From Curtobacterium sp. MMLR14_010 (GTDB lineage Bacteria > Actinomycetota > Actinomycetes > Actinomycetales > Microbacteriaceae), in contig NZ_MJGV01000057.1 in NCBI RefSeq assembly GCF_001865015.1, positions 151,677 through 215,676 of the forward strand: a DNA stretch of 64,000 bases, in the 5' to 3' direction. A program made the translations under genes and the position numbers. Under the pieces are notes generated by a model. It worked only from the letters and a program-made list of their open reading frames with translations. It did not search any database and had not been told where the DNA came from. Shown here piece by piece: positions 33,893-43,367 of the stretch; position 1 is the first letter of the stretch, and every line of letters starts with the position of its first letter.

Positions 33893-34465
33893 TCATTCGA
33901 TGTTGGCGTGACGGGGCCAGAGGTCGTCGGCGGACTGCCCGCCCCTGGTCCACAGGGTGTGGAAGAGCGCGTCGCCGAGCAGGGCGACGCCCTGTTCGAA
34001 CAGGCTGCCGGCGTACTGCGCGGACGCGGTGCCGGAGCGGTCGGTCTTCGTGGCCGCGGGGAGCACGAGCGTGACCGCGGCGAGTTCGGCGAGGGGCGAG
34101 TCCGCGGTGGTGGAGACCGCGATGACGGACGCCCCGACCTCGACGGCCTTCTCGCCCGCTGCGACGATCCCGGAGGTCGTACCGGACCCGCTCGCGACGA
34201 GCAACACGTCGCCCGGGCGGATCGCGGGGGTCGTGACCTCGCCGACGACGTGCACGTCGAGCCCGAGGTGCATCAACCGCATCGCGGTCATCCGGAGCGC
34301 GAGCCCGGACCGCCCGGCACCGTGGACGAAGACGCGGTCAGCGCCCTCGACCAGGTCGACGGCCCGCGCGAAGGGCGCAGGGTCGGCCGACCGGAGTGCG
34401 GCGGCCAGGTCGTCGAGCTCGCGGACGACCAGGTCGAGCGCGTCGGGGACGGTCGGTTGTGCCAT
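33893..34465 (-). CDS. hxlB: 6-phospho-3-hexuloisomerase
   Basis: A 190-residue SIS-domain isomerase. The sugar-phosphate loop VFVHGAGRSGLALRM near residue 48 and VASGSGTTSGIV near 92 are the SIS signatures; ATKTDRSGTASAQYAGSLFEQ (residues ~140-160) is diagnostic of the hexuloisomerase family. It converts hexulose 6-phosphate to fructose 6-phosphate. The ATG at 34465 fits better than an upstream one three codons earlier. It is the first gene of the hxlB-hxlA operon, divergent from a LuxR-type regulator with palindromes between. Confidence 0.95.
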   Translation of the reverse strand: MAQPTVPDALDLVVRELDDLAAALRSADPAPFARAVDLVEGADRVFVHGAGRSGLALRMTAMRLMHLGLDVHVVGEVTTPAIRPGDVLLVASGSGTTSGIVAAGEKAVEVGASVIAVSTTADSPLAELAAVTLVLPAATKTDRSGTASAQYAGSLFEQGVALLGDALFHTLWTRGGQSADDLWPRHANIE

Positions 34466-34522
34466 ACAACCCACACTGGCCCTCCGCCCCTGGACGGACC
34501 GCTACCCGACACGGCGGGGGAC

Positions 34523-34556
34523 CCACCCGATCGGGTGGCCCCACCCACACGGATGG
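34523..34556. promoter_or_regulatory. Pair of palindromes between hxlB and the LuxR-type gene
   Basis: CCACCCGATCGGGTGG (34523-34538) is a perfect 16-base palindrome. CCACCCACACGGATGG (34541-34556) repeats its left half and most of its right, with centres 18 bases apart. Two phased similar sites in a divergent promoter region suggest cooperative binding by the neighbouring regulator. Seen directly; function inferred. Confidence 0.6.
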
Positions 34557-34578
34557 GAGACCCGCGTAGGTTCGGTGC

Positions 34579-35430
34579 GTGGACCACACAGCAGACACCG
34601 CCCTGGAGGCCCGGGTCGACCCCGGCGGACGGCTGGCAGCCGCGGAGCACGCCAGGACCGTCGCCGAGCAGGCGGACCGCCACGCCCTCACGCTGGAGTC
34701 GGTGCTCGCGGTGCTCCGGTCGTCGCGGGTCGGCGACGCCGCAGCGCGGGCCGAGGCCGTCGAGATCGCCTCGGCCGCCCTCGTCGAGCTGCGCACCGCG
34801 ACCGACCTGCAGCGTGGGGCCCTGCTCGAGCCGGTGACCGGGGCGTTCTCGCGGCTCCGTGCCGACCTCCGTCCGCTCGTGCGCTTCGGCGACCTCGACG
34901 TGCAGTTCGTCGAGCCGCCGGCCACCGGTCGCGCGCTGCCCGGCGACGTCGCGCACGCGGCCAGGGCGATCGTGCGGACGGCGGTCCTCGCGCTCGCCGA
35001 CGAGGGACGGGCGCAGCGGGTCCGCATCCAGTGGGACTGCGACGGCCGGAACCTGCTCATGCAGCTCCGCGACGACGGCGCCGGCACGCTCGACACCCAC
35101 GACGACGCGATGCGGCCGATCGCCGAACGGGTCGCGGCCCTCGACGGACGGCTCCGGGTGGACTCGACGCCGGCGTGGGGCTCCGTCCTCGACATCTCGC
35201 TCCCCCTCGACCCGCCGGCCGGGCAGGTCGACGTGGCCGACGATGCCGATCTCACCCCGCGGGAGCGCGACGTGCTCCGGCTCGTGGTGACCGGCGTCGG
35301 CAACCGGGAGATCGCCGATGGGCTCGGCATCAGCGTCAACACGGTGAAGTACCACGTGGCGAACCTGCTCCGGAAGCACGGCGCCCGGACCCGCGCGGAG
35401 CTCGCGGCAGCGGCCGGCGCTCGGTCCTGA
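34579..35430 (+). CDS. LuxR-type regulator with a GHKL ATPase-like domain
   Basis: A 283-residue protein. The C-terminus is a clear LuxR HTH: LTPRERDVLRLVVTGVGNRE near residue 227, then SVNTVKYHVANLLRKHGA. Upstream, residues ~110-205 resemble a histidine-kinase ATPase domain (NLLMQLRDDGAGTLD, IAERVAALDGRLRVDSTPAWG) but no phospho-acceptor histidine box is evident. Thus a sensor-regulator in one chain, lacking a partner kinase. A TAGGTT -10 seven bases before the GTG suggests a leaderless mRNA. Divergent from hxlB, it probably controls formaldehyde-responsive expression of the pathway. Confidence 0.75.
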   Translation: MDHTADTALEARVDPGGRLAAAEHARTVAEQADRHALTLESVLAVLRSSRVGDAAARAEAVEIASAALVELRTATDLQRGALLEPVTGAFSRLRADLRPLVRFGDLDVQFVEPPATGRALPGDVAHAARAIVRTAVLALADEGRAQRVRIQWDCDGRNLLMQLRDDGAGTLDTHDDAMRPIAERVAALDGRLRVDSTPAWGSVLDISLPLDPPAGQVDVADDADLTPRERDVLRLVVTGVGNREIADGLGISVNTVKYHVANLLRKHGARTRAELAAAAGARS

Positions 35431-35455
35431 CGGCAGCGACGGGTCTCGACCGGCC

Positions 35456-36133
35456 TCAGGGCGTGAAGCGGTACCCCATCCCCGACTCGGTGACCAGGTA
35501 CCGCGGGTGCGCGGGGTCCGGCTCGAGCTTCCGCCGCAGTTGCGCCATGTAGAGCCGCAGGTAGCCGGAGTCGTTGCCGTGCGTCGGGCCCCAGACCTCG
35601 GTCAGGAGCATCTCGCGGGTCATCAGCCGGTCGGGGTTCGTGACGAGCACCTCGAGCAGCCGCCACTCGGTCGGGGTCAGCCGGACGGCGGGTCCCTCGG
35701 CTGGCGTGACCTGCTTCGCGACGAGGTCCACGAGCAGCGGGCCGATCGCGATCGACGGGGTCTCCTCGGACGCCACGACCCGCCGCCGACCGAGTGCCCG
35801 GAGCCGTGCGAGCAGCTCGTCCATCTGGAACGGCTTCGTCACGTAGTCGTCCGCGCCGGCGTCGAGCGCGTCGACCTTGTCGGCCGAGTCCGTCCGCCCG
35901 GACAGCACCAGCACGGGCACCTGCGTCCACGCGCGGAGGCCCTGCAGGACGCCGATGCCGTCGAGCCGCGGCATGCCGAGGTCGAGCATCACGAGGTCCG
36001 GACGCTCGGTGATCACCGCGTCGATGGCGGCGCGGCCGTCCCGGGCGGTGACGACGTCGTACCCGCGGGCGGACAGCGTCACGCCGAGGGCCCGGACGAG
36101 CTGCGGGTCGTCGTCCGCGATCAGGACCTTCAT
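35456..36133 (-). CDS. kdpE: Response regulator KdpE
   Basis: A 225-residue OmpR-family regulator. The receiver has MKVLIADDDPQL, phospho-acceptor Asp in LVMLDLGMPRLDG near residue 52, and Lys in ADDYVTKPF near 101; the C-terminal winged helix ends YRLYMAQLRRKLEPDP-like and YLVTESGMGYRF. It activates the kdp operon under potassium limitation. ATG overlaps the kdpD stop (ATGA). It is last in the kdpF-A-B-C-D-E set. Confidence 0.96.
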   Translation of the reverse strand: MKVLIADDDPQLVRALGVTLSARGYDVVTARDGRAAIDAVITERPDLVMLDLGMPRLDGIGVLQGLRAWTQVPVLVLSGRTDSADKVDALDAGADDYVTKPFQMDELLARLRALGRRRVVASEETPSIAIGPLLVDLVAKQVTPAEGPAVRLTPTEWRLLEVLVTNPDRLMTREMLLTEVWGPTHGNDSGYLRLYMAQLRRKLEPDPAHPRYLVTESGMGYRFTP

Positions 36134-38622
36134 CGGGCTTCCACTCCCAGGTGCCCGGCGATCGGCAGCCGCACCACCATGGTGAGCCCGCCGCCGGGGG
36201 TGTCGTCGACCTCGATGGTGCCGCCCATCCCCTCGGTGAAGCCCCGCGCGAGTGCCAGCCCGAGCCCCAGCCCGGTCTCGTTGTCGGTGTCGCCGAGCCG
36301 CTGGAAGGGCTGGAACACGTCGTTCCGCTGCACCTCGGGGATGCCGGGCCCGTGGTCCGTGACGCGGAGCTCGACCCCGCCGCCGAACGCACTCGCCGCC
36401 ACGCGGACGCTCGTGCCCTCGGGGCTGTAGCGGACGGCGTTCGCGAGCAGGTTCACGATGACGCGCTGCAGCAGCACGGGATCGGCCAGCACCTGGGGCA
36501 GGTCCACCGGCAGGTCGAGGTCGACGTCGTCCGGCCCGAGCTCCAGCTCGTCCAGGGCCGGCGCGACCACGGTCTCGAGCGGCAGCGGCACGGGTGTGAC
36601 CGCGAGCACCCCCGCCTGCACCCGGGAGACGTCGAGCAGGTCGCCCAACAGCACCGCGAGCTGACCGAGGCTCTCGTCGGCGGTGGCGAGCAGGGCCTCC
36701 CGGTCGGTCTCGGACAGGCGGATGTCGCTGGCACGGAGGGTCTGCACAGCGGCCGAGGCGGCCGCGATCGGCCGACGCACGTCGTGGCCGACGGCGGCGA
36801 GGATGGCGCTCCGCACCCGGTCCGCCGCCGCGATCCGCTCGGCGTCCACCGCCGTGCGGGTGAGCGCGCGATGCTCCAGGGCGGTGTCGATCTGCTGTTC
36901 GACGACCCGCAGCAGTCGGCGCTGGGTCGGGTCGTCGGGTGCGCCCGCGAACTCCAGGACCGCTCCGGACGGGAGGCTCGTGGTGGCGTCCGGTGCGTCC
37001 TCGAACGCTCCGGACGTGGCCGGCACCGCGTCCCCCTGCCGGACGCGCAGTCCGGTGAAGCCGAAGGCCTCGCGGGTGCGGTCGACGAGGGCCTGCAGGG
37101 CGTCGTCGCCGCGGAGGACGCTGCCGGCGATCCCGACGAGGAGCCCGGACTCCGCCGCAGCCCGACGGGCCGTGCGGGAACGGCGCGCGGACCGGTCGAC
37201 CACGAAGCTGACGAGCACGGCACTGATGACGTACATCACCAGGGCGACGAGGTGCCACGGCTGCTGCACGGTGACCTGGTGCAGCGGCTGGACGAAGAAG
37301 AAGTCGAGGCTGAGTCCCGAGAGCACCGCGGCGAACACCGCCGGCCACACCCCGCCGACCAGGGCCACGACGAGGACGAGCAGCTGGTACGCCAGGACGT
37401 CGACCGTGATCGAGTCGGGGTCGTCGGTGAGGCTGAGCGCCCAGGTGAGCAGCGGCCCCGCGACGAGCGCGAGCACGAACGCGGCGACCACGCGGCCCCG
37501 GGACAGGCTGCCGCCGAGCTTCGGCAGGGTGATCCCGCCGCCGGCCCGCTCGTGCGTGACCACGTGCACGTCGATGTCGCCGGACTCCTGGATCACCGTG
37601 TTGCCGATGCCCGGGCCCGTGACGGCCGCGGTCGCACGGCTCCGTCGGCTGATGCCGATGACGATCTGCGTGGCGTCGATCGACCGGGCGAACCGGACCA
37701 GCGTCGAGGGCACGTCGTCGCCGACCACCTGGTGGTAGGTCCCGCCGAGCTGTTCGAGCAACGCGCGCTGCTTGCCGAGCGCGCCGGGGTGGCGCTCCCG
37801 CAGCCCGTCGTTCGTCGTGACGTGCACGGCCGCGAGCTCCCCGCCCGCCGAGCGCGCCGCGATCCGGGCCCCGCGGCGCAGGAGGGTCTCGCCCTCGGGT
37901 CCGCCGGTGAGGGCGACGAGGACGCGCTCGCGGGCTTCCCACCGGTGGTCGATGCCGTGTTCGGCGCGGTAGCGCTTGAGCGCGTCGTCGACCTCGTCCG
38001 CCAGCCAGAGCAGGGCGATCTCGCGCAGGGCGGTGAGGTTGCCGAGGCGGAAGTAGTTCGACAGCGCGGCGTCGATCCGGGCGGCCGGGTAGACCAGCCC
38101 GTCGGAGAGCCGCTCGCGGAGTGCCTGCGGCGACAGGTCGACGACCTCGATCTGGTCGGCGGCGCGGACCACGGCGTCCGGGACGGTCTCCCGCTGGACG
38201 GTGCCGGTGATCTCGCGCACGACGTCGCCGAGGGACTGCATGTGCTGGATGTTCACCGTCGAGATGACGTCGATGCCCGCGGCGAGCAGGGCCTCGACGT
38301 CCTGCCAGCGCTTCTCGTGCGGGCCGCCGGGGGCGTTCGTGTGGGCGAGCTCGTCGACCAGGGCGACGTCGGGCCGGCGCGCGACGACGGCCGCGAGGTC
38401 GAGGTCGTCGAGCGCGACGCCGCGGTGCTGTTCGGTGCGACGGGGCACGACCTCGAGCCCGTCGACGAGGGCGGCGGTGGCGGCGCGGCCGTGGGTCTCG
38501 ACGACGGCGACGACCACGTCACGGCCCTCGGCACGCAGGCGGCGCCCCTCTTCGAGCATCGTGAAGGTCTTGCCGACACCGGGTGCGGCACCGAGCAGGA
38601 CCCGCAGCTTCCCTCGCTTCAC
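36130..38622 (-). CDS. kdpD: Potassium-sensing histidine kinase KdpD
   Basis: An 830-residue membrane kinase. N-terminal KdpD domain with Walker A GAAPGVGKTF near residue 10 and LVDELAHTNAPGG near 88; a universal-stress-like domain near residues 240-365; four membrane segments near 395-490; a GAF-like region; and a kinase core with H-box AVGHDVRRPIAAAS near 620 and ATPase boxes VNLLANAVRYSP and DHGPGIPE. The H-box is GHDVRRP rather than the common SHDLRTP but keeps the His. GTG start. It is separated from kdpC by 141 bases of repeats, unlike the tight spacing elsewhere in the operon. Confidence 0.96.
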   Translation of the reverse strand: MKRGKLRVLLGAAPGVGKTFTMLEEGRRLRAEGRDVVVAVVETHGRAATAALVDGLEVVPRRTEQHRGVALDDLDLAAVVARRPDVALVDELAHTNAPGGPHEKRWQDVEALLAAGIDVISTVNIQHMQSLGDVVREITGTVQRETVPDAVVRAADQIEVVDLSPQALRERLSDGLVYPAARIDAALSNYFRLGNLTALREIALLWLADEVDDALKRYRAEHGIDHRWEARERVLVALTGGPEGETLLRRGARIAARSAGGELAAVHVTTNDGLRERHPGALGKQRALLEQLGGTYHQVVGDDVPSTLVRFARSIDATQIVIGISRRSRATAAVTGPGIGNTVIQESGDIDVHVVTHERAGGGITLPKLGGSLSRGRVVAAFVLALVAGPLLTWALSLTDDPDSITVDVLAYQLLVLVVALVGGVWPAVFAAVLSGLSLDFFFVQPLHQVTVQQPWHLVALVMYVISAVLVSFVVDRSARRSRTARRAAAESGLLVGIAGSVLRGDDALQALVDRTREAFGFTGLRVRQGDAVPATSGAFEDAPDATTSLPSGAVLEFAGAPDDPTQRRLLRVVEQQIDTALEHRALTRTAVDAERIAAADRVRSAILAAVGHDVRRPIAAASAAVQTLRASDIRLSETDREALLATADESLGQLAVLLGDLLDVSRVQAGVLAVTPVPLPLETVVAPALDELELGPDDVDLDLPVDLPQVLADPVLLQRVIVNLLANAVRYSPEGTSVRVAASAFGGGVELRVTDHGPGIPEVQRNDVFQPFQRLGDTDNETGLGLGLALARGFTEGMGGTIEVDDTPGGGLTMVVRLPIAGHLGVEAR

Positions 38623-38680
38623 GTGCTCATCCTCTCGCGTGCTGGTGTGGTGCGTTGGTCATCGTGGTGGACGTGCACGG

Positions 38681-38746
38681 TGTCGCGCCCCGTCCTGGAC
38701 GTCGCGCCCCGCTGTGATGGGGCGCGACGCCCACAGCGGGGCGCGA
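38681..38746. repeat. TCGCGCCCC palindrome cluster in the kdpC-kdpD gap
   Basis: TCGCGCCCCGCTGTG (38702-38716) and CACAGCGGGGCGCGA (38732-38746) form a perfect 15-bp inverted repeat; a second nested pairing GTCGCGCCCC/GGGGCGCGAC (38701-38728) competes with it, and another copy lies at 38682. Alternative hairpins could attenuate transcription into kdpD-kdpE. The core is shared with the repeat inside lysE. Confidence 0.75.
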
Positions 38747-38763
38747 TCCGGGACTCCGGCGGG

Positions 38764-39366
38764 TCAGGACAGCTTCGCCAGGGCCAGGTTGAGCGTCAGG
38801 ACGTTGACCGCGGGGGCCCCGAGGACGCCGAGCTGGCGGGCCTCGGTGTGCGCGACGACCAGGGCACGGACCCGCGCCTCGGACAGGCCCCGGGCCTCCG
38901 CCACCCGGGCGACCTGCTCACGGGCGTACTCGGGGCTGACGTCCGGGTCGAGGCCGGAGCCCGACGCCGTGACGGCGTCCGCGGGCACCTCGGCGGCGGG
39001 GACCCCGTCCGCCTCGGCGATCGCGGCCCGACGCTCGTCGATGGCCTTGGTCAGGTCGGGGTTGCTCGGCCCGAGGTTCGAGCCGGACGAGGCGCCGGCG
39101 TCGTAGCCGTCCTCCCCCGCGACCGACGGACGGGCCTGGAACCAGCGGTCGGCCTGCTTGCCGCTGACCGCCTGCCCGATGAGCGAGGAGCCGACGACCT
39201 TCCCCGACGCGTCGGTGACCATCGAGCCGTTGGCCTGGTCGTGGAAGGCGACCTGCCCGACGCCGAACACCGCGAGCGGGTAGGCGACGCCGAGCACGAC
39301 GGTGGCGAGGACGGTGAGGCGGACGGCCACACCGAGCGAACGGACGGAACTACGTGGTGATGCCAT
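38764..39366 (-). CDS. kdpC: Potassium-transporting ATPase subunit KdpC
   Basis: A 200-residue subunit with one N-terminal membrane segment (VAVRLTVLATVVLGVAYPLAVF) and a periplasm-side domain. Family motifs: VGSSLIGQ near residue 58, FQARPSVAG near 75, GASSGSNLGPSNPDL near 92, PADAVTASGSGLDPDVSPEY near 125 and QVARVAEARGLSEARVRALV near 150. Stabilises the KdpA-KdpB complex. Starts five bases after kdpB. Confidence 0.96.
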   Translation of the reverse strand: MASPRSSVRSLGVAVRLTVLATVVLGVAYPLAVFGVGQVAFHDQANGSMVTDASGKVVGSSLIGQAVSGKQADRWFQARPSVAGEDGYDAGASSGSNLGPSNPDLTKAIDERRAAIAEADGVPAAEVPADAVTASGSGLDPDVSPEYAREQVARVAEARGLSEARVRALVVAHTEARQLGVLGAPAVNVLTLNLALAKLS

Positions 39367-39371
39367 GGTTT

Positions 39372-41513
39372 TCAGAACCCCGGGATGAGACCGACGACGA
39401 GGTCGATCAGCTTGATGCCGATGAAGGGGACGATGACGCCGCCGAGCCCGTAGACGAGCAGGTTGCGGCCGAGGATCGACGACGCCGAGGCTGCGCGGTA
39501 CTTGACGCCACGCAGGGACAGCGGGATGAGTGCGACGATGACGAGCGCGTTGAAGATGATCGCCGACAGGATCGCCGACGCCGGGCTGTGCAGGCCCATG
39601 ACGTTGAGCGCCGCCAGCCCCGGGAACACGGCCTGGAACATCGCCGGGATGATCGCGAAGTACTTCGCGACGTCGTTGGCGATCGAGAACGTGGTGAGCG
39701 CCCCGCGGGTGATGAGCAGCTGCTTGCCGATCCGGACGACGTCGATGAGCTTGGTCGGGTCCGAGTCGAGGTCGACCATGTTGCCGGCCTCCTTCGCCGC
39801 GGTCGTCCCGGTGTTCATCGCCACGCCGACGTCCGCCTGCGCCAGGGCCGGGGCGTCGTTCGTGCCGTCGCCCGTCATCGCGACGAGGTTGCCGCCCTCC
39901 TGCTCCCGGCGGATGAGCGCGAGCTTGTCCTCCGGGGTGGCCTCGGCGAGGTAGTCGTCGACCCCGGCCTCGGCGGCGATGGCCTTCGCGGTGCGGGGGT
40001 TGTCGCCGGTGATCATCACCGTGCGGATGCCCATCGACCGCAGCTCGCCGAAGCGCTCCGCCAGGCCGTCCTTCACGACGTCCTTGAGGTGCACGACACC
40101 GAGCAGCGTGACCGCGCCCGACGCCGAGCGCCGACCGACCACGAGCGGGGTGCCGCCCTGGTCGGAGATCTCCGCGACCGTGGCGTCGACGGCCGCGACG
40201 ATACCGGCATCGGAGGTGTCAGCCCACGCCAGCACTGCTGCCGCGGCACCCTTGCGCACCGAGGAGCCGTCGGGCAGGTCGACGCCGGACATGCGCGTCT
40301 GCGCGGTGAACGGCACCTCGACCCCGCCCTCGGGCAGGGGCGTGGTGATGCCGGCAGCGCTCGCCAGGTCCACGATGGACCGGCCCTCTGGCGTGCCGTC
40401 CGCAGCGCTCGACAGCGCGGCTGCCGCCATCAGCTCAGGCTCGGTCACACCGGGCACGGGCACCACGCGGGAGGCCCGGCGGTTGCCGTACGTGATCGTG
40501 CCGGTCTTGTCGAGGAGCAGCGTGGTGATGTCTCCGGCCGCCTCGACCGCACGGCCCGACATCGCGAGCACGTTGTGCTGCACGAGCCGGTCCATGCCGG
40601 CGATGCCGATCGCGGAGAGCAGCGCCCCGATGGTGGTCGGGATGAGGCAGACGAGCAGGGCGATGAGCACCGTGATGCTGACCGTCGCGCCGACCATGCC
40701 GGCGATGGGCTGCATCGTCAGGCAGACGATGACGAAGACGATCGACAGCGAGGCGAGCAGGATGTTCAGCGCGATCTCGTTCGGCGTCTTCTGCCGGGCA
40801 GCGCCCTCCACGAGCCGGATCATCCGGTCGATGAAGGTCTCGCCCGGTGTCGACGTGATGCGCACCACGACGCGGTCCGAGAGCACCCGGGTCCCGCCCG
40901 TGACGGCGCTGCGGTCGCCACCGGACTCGCGGATCACCGGTGCGGACTCCCCCGTGACGGCGGACTCGTCGACCGAGGCGATGCCGTCGATCACGTCACC
41001 GTCACCCGGGACCACCTCGCCGGCGACCACCACGACGACGTCGCCCTTGGCCAGGTCGACGGACGCCACGTCCTCCGTGGCGTTCACGACGGCTGCCGGG
41101 TCGGCAGCGGAGTAGTCGACCACGCGTCGGGCGCTCGTGGTGGAGCGCGTCTTCCGCAGGGTGTCGGCCTGGGCCTTGCCCCGGCCCTCAGCGACGGACT
41201 CCGCCAGGTTGGCGAACACGACGGTCAGCCAGAGCCAGACGGCGATCGCGATGGTGAAGGAGGACGGGACCGGCGCGGCGGAGTCCGCCGAGCCTCCAGA
41301 CCGGGTGAAGGGCTCGACGACGGCGATGACCGTCGTCAGGGCCGCGCCCACCTCCACGATGAACATGACGGGGTTCTTCCACATCAGGCGCGGGTCGAGC
41401 TTGCGGAAGGCGCCCGGGAGGCCCGCCACCAGTTGACGGGGCCCGAATGCGGACGAGCGGGTGGCCGGCCGGGAGGCCGTGGTCACCTCCGGTTCGGAGG
41501 GTGCGATGGTCAT
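39372..41513 (-). CDS. kdpB: Potassium-transporting P-type ATPase subunit KdpB
   Basis: A 713-residue P-type ATPase. The phosphorylation site DKTGTIT lies in [17 protein letters not shown] near residue 338, the TGES actuator loop in [15 protein letters not shown] near 190, and the hinge [19 protein letters not shown] near 550. Energises potassium uptake through KdpA. ATG overlaps the kdpA stop as ATGA. Near residue 75, a small [13 protein letters not shown] extension between the first two membrane segments contains a dispersed motif copy (41289-41304). Confidence 0.97.
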   Translation of the reverse strand: MTIAPSEPEVTTASRPATRSSAFGPRQLVAGLPGAFRKLDPRLMWKNPVMFIVEVGAALTTVIAVVEPFTRSGGSADSAAPVPSSFTIAIAVWLWLTVVFANLAESVAEGRGKAQADTLRKTRSTTSARRVVDYSAADPAAVVNATEDVASVDLAKGDVVVVVAGEVVPGDGDVIDGIASVDESAVTGESAPVIRESGGDRSAVTGGTRVLSDRVVVRITSTPGETFIDRMIRLVEGAARQKTPNEIALNILLASLSIVFVIVCLTMQPIAGMVGATVSITVLIALLVCLIPTTIGALLSAIGIAGMDRLVQHNVLAMSGRAVEAAGDITTLLLDKTGTITYGNRRASRVVPVPGVTEPELMAAAALSSAADGTPEGRSIVDLASAAGITTPLPEGGVEVPFTAQTRMSGVDLPDGSSVRKGAAAAVLAWADTSDAGIVAAVDATVAEISDQGGTPLVVGRRSASGAVTLLGVVHLKDVVKDGLAERFGELRSMGIRTVMITGDNPRTAKAIAAEAGVDDYLAEATPEDKLALIRREQEGGNLVAMTGDGTNDAPALAQADVGVAMNTGTTAAKEAGNMVDLDSDPTKLIDVVRIGKQLLITRGALTTFSIANDVAKYFAIIPAMFQAVFPGLAALNVMGLHSPASAILSAIIFNALVIVALIPLSLRGVKYRAASASSILGRNLLVYGLGGVIVPFIGIKLIDLVVGLIPGF

Positions 41514-43198
41514 CGGACCAGTCCTTCTGCGAGGGGTCCCAGTGCGAGCACCGGGAAGTACGTGAGTGCGGTGACGATGACGGCGACGCCACCGAGCAGG
41601 CCGATGAAGAGCGGCCGGTGGGTGGGCAGGGTCCCGACCGTGGCGGGGACCTTGTCCTGCTTGGCCAGGGACCCGGCGAGCGCCAGGACGAAGACCATCG
41701 GGACGAAGCGACCGAGCAGCATCGCGACGCCGAGCGCGGAGTTCATCCACGTCGTGTTCGCGGTCAGGCCGCCGAAGGCCGAGCCGTTGTTGTTCCCGGC
41801 GCTGGTGAAGGCGTAGAGCAGCTCGGACAGGCCGTGGTTGCCCGGGTTGAAGACCGACGTGCCGAGGACCTGCTCGCGGACGCCGGGGATGACGAGCGAG
41901 AGCGCCGTGCCGAGCAGCACCACGGTCGGGGTGACCAGGATGTAGAGCGCGGCGAAGGTCATCTCCTTGGCGCGGATCTTCTTGCCGAGGTACTCCGGCG
42001 TGCGGCCGACGAGCAGGCCGCCGATGAAGACCGTGATCACGGCGAGGACGAGCATGCCGTACAGGCCGGAGCCGACACCGCCGGGGGTGACCTCGCCGAG
42101 CATCATGTTCAGCATCGCCATCATCCCGCCGAGCGGGGTGAAGCTGTCGAACATCGCGTTCACGGCCCCGGTCGAGGTCGCGGTCGACGTCGTGCCGAAC
42201 AGCGTGGAGCCGAGGATGCCGAAGCGGACCTCCTTGCCCTCCATCGCGGCACCGGCTGCGTGGGTGGCCGTGCCACCGCCGGCGAGTTCGGCGATCGACA
42301 TCGCCGACAGGGACACGAGGAAGATCGCGCCCATCACGGCGAGGATCGCGTAGCCCTGGCGGTTGTCCCCGACCATCCGGCCGAAGGCCCGCGGCAGGGA
42401 GAACGGGATGACGAGCATGAGGAAGACCTCGAGGAGGTTCGTCCACGCCTGCGGGTTCTCGAACGGGTGCGCCGAGTTCGCGTTGAAGTAGCCGCCGCCG
42501 TTCGTCCCGAGGAGCTTGATGGCCTCCTGCGAGGCGACGAAGCCGTCCGGGATGTGCTGGGTGCCGCCGGTCAGCGTCGTGACGTCGGTGCCGGCGCCCC
42601 AGGACTGGATGACACCGCCTGCGACGAGGACGAGTGCGAACACGAAGGACAGCGGCAGGAGCAGCCGACCGGTGCCGCGCACGACGTCGACCCACACGTT
42701 GCCGAGCGTGCCGGTGTTGCGCCGGGCGAAGCCGCGCACCAGGGCCACGGCGACCGCGAGGCCCACCGCTGCCGACAGGAAGTTCTGCACGGCGAGACCG
42801 GCCATCTGCACGGAGAACCCGAGGGTGACCTCGGGCGAGTAGGACTGCCAGTTCGTGTTGGAGACGAACGACGCCGCCGTGTTGAACGCGAGCGACGGGC
42901 CGACGGCCGGCAGCCCGAGGTCACCCGGCAGCACGACCTGGATGCGCTGCAGGAAGTAGACGAGCAGCACGCCGACGACGCTGATGAGCAGCACGCCGCG
43001 GAGGTACGCGGGCCAGGACTGCTCGGCGTCGGGCTCGACGCCGATGAGCCGGTACACGACCCGTTCGACCCGGCCGTGGTGCTTGGACTCGAACACGCGG
43101 GCGATCCAGTCGCCGAGCGGCCGGTAGGACACCACGAGCAGCAGCACGAGGACCGCGACCTGGGCGATGCCGGCCCAGGTCTGCGCGGAGCCGCCCAT
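41510..43198 (-). CDS. kdpA: Potassium-transporting ATPase channel subunit KdpA
   Basis: A 562-residue, ten-segment membrane protein of the SKT superfamily. Selectivity-filter repeats are visible: [16 protein letters not shown] near residue 106, [19 protein letters not shown] near 228, [20 protein letters not shown] and [14 protein letters not shown] near 466. It forms the potassium path of the high-affinity pump. Its start overlaps the kdpF stop by a single base (TGATG), showing coupling. Confidence 0.97.
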   Translation of the reverse strand: MGGSAQTWAGIAQVAVLVLLLVVSYRPLGDWIARVFESKHHGRVERVVYRLIGVEPDAEQSWPAYLRGVLLISVVGVLLVYFLQRIQVVLPGDLGLPAVGPSLAFNTAASFVSNTNWQSYSPEVTLGFSVQMAGLAVQNFLSAAVGLAVAVALVRGFARRNTGTLGNVWVDVVRGTGRLLLPLSFVFALVLVAGGVIQSWGAGTDVTTLTGGTQHIPDGFVASQEAIKLLGTNGGGYFNANSAHPFENPQAWTNLLEVFLMLVIPFSLPRAFGRMVGDNRQGYAILAVMGAIFLVSLSAMSIAELAGGGTATHAAGAAMEGKEVRFGILGSTLFGTTSTATSTGAVNAMFDSFTPLGGMMAMLNMMLGEVTPGGVGSGLYGMLVLAVITVFIGGLLVGRTPEYLGKKIRAKEMTFAALYILVTPTVVLLGTALSLVIPGVREQVLGTSVFNPGNHGLSELLYAFTSAGNNNGSAFGGLTANTTWMNSALGVAMLLGRFVPMVFVLALAGSLAKQDKVPATVGTLPTHRPLFIGLLGGVAVIVTALTYFPVLALGPLAEGLVR

Positions 43199-43287
43199 CA
43201 GAACTGCTCGGGGCGCACGAGCGCCCAGACGAGGTACACGACAGCGGCGATGCCGAGGACGGCAGCGACGACGGTGATGGCGATCAC
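43198..43287 (-). CDS. kdpF: Small potassium ATPase subunit KdpF
   Basis: A 29-residue single-span peptide ([20 protein letters not shown] then WALVRPEQF), matching KdpF in length, position and the C-terminal L-x-RPE-F ending. It stabilises the Kdp complex. GTG start at 43287 overlaps the stop of a further small ORF upstream (GTGA), and its own stop touches kdpA. Confidence 0.9.
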   Translation of the reverse strand: MIAITVVAAVLGIAAVVYLVWALVRPEQF

Positions 43288-43367
43288 AGTCGCTCCACCC
43301 CCTTGGCGATCAGTGTCACGACGCCGAACACGGCGAGGACACCGGCGACGACGAAGACGTCGAACAC
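43284..43367 (-). CDS. Tiny membrane ORF upstream of kdpF
   Basis: A 27-codon [23 protein letters not shown] then AKGVERL, a single hydrophobic span with a basic end. It has an excellent ribosome site, AGGAG six bases before the GTG at 43367, and its stop overlaps the kdpF start as GTGA. Both facts argue for real translation. An in-frame GTG ten codons upstream gives a longer but worse-supported start. It is not KdpF, which follows directly, so it may be a second small Kdp-associated peptide. Confidence 0.7.
   Translation of the reverse strand: MFDVFVVAGVLAVFGVVTLIAKGVERL

Noticed and set aside
36965..36980. Motif copy in kdpD as a KdpE operator
   Set aside because: The same motif occurs at many unrelated genes, so a kdp-specific role is unlikely.
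36151..39360. 1,069-codon frame opposite kdpD and kdpC
   Set aside because: Antisense shadow of recognised Kdp genes.
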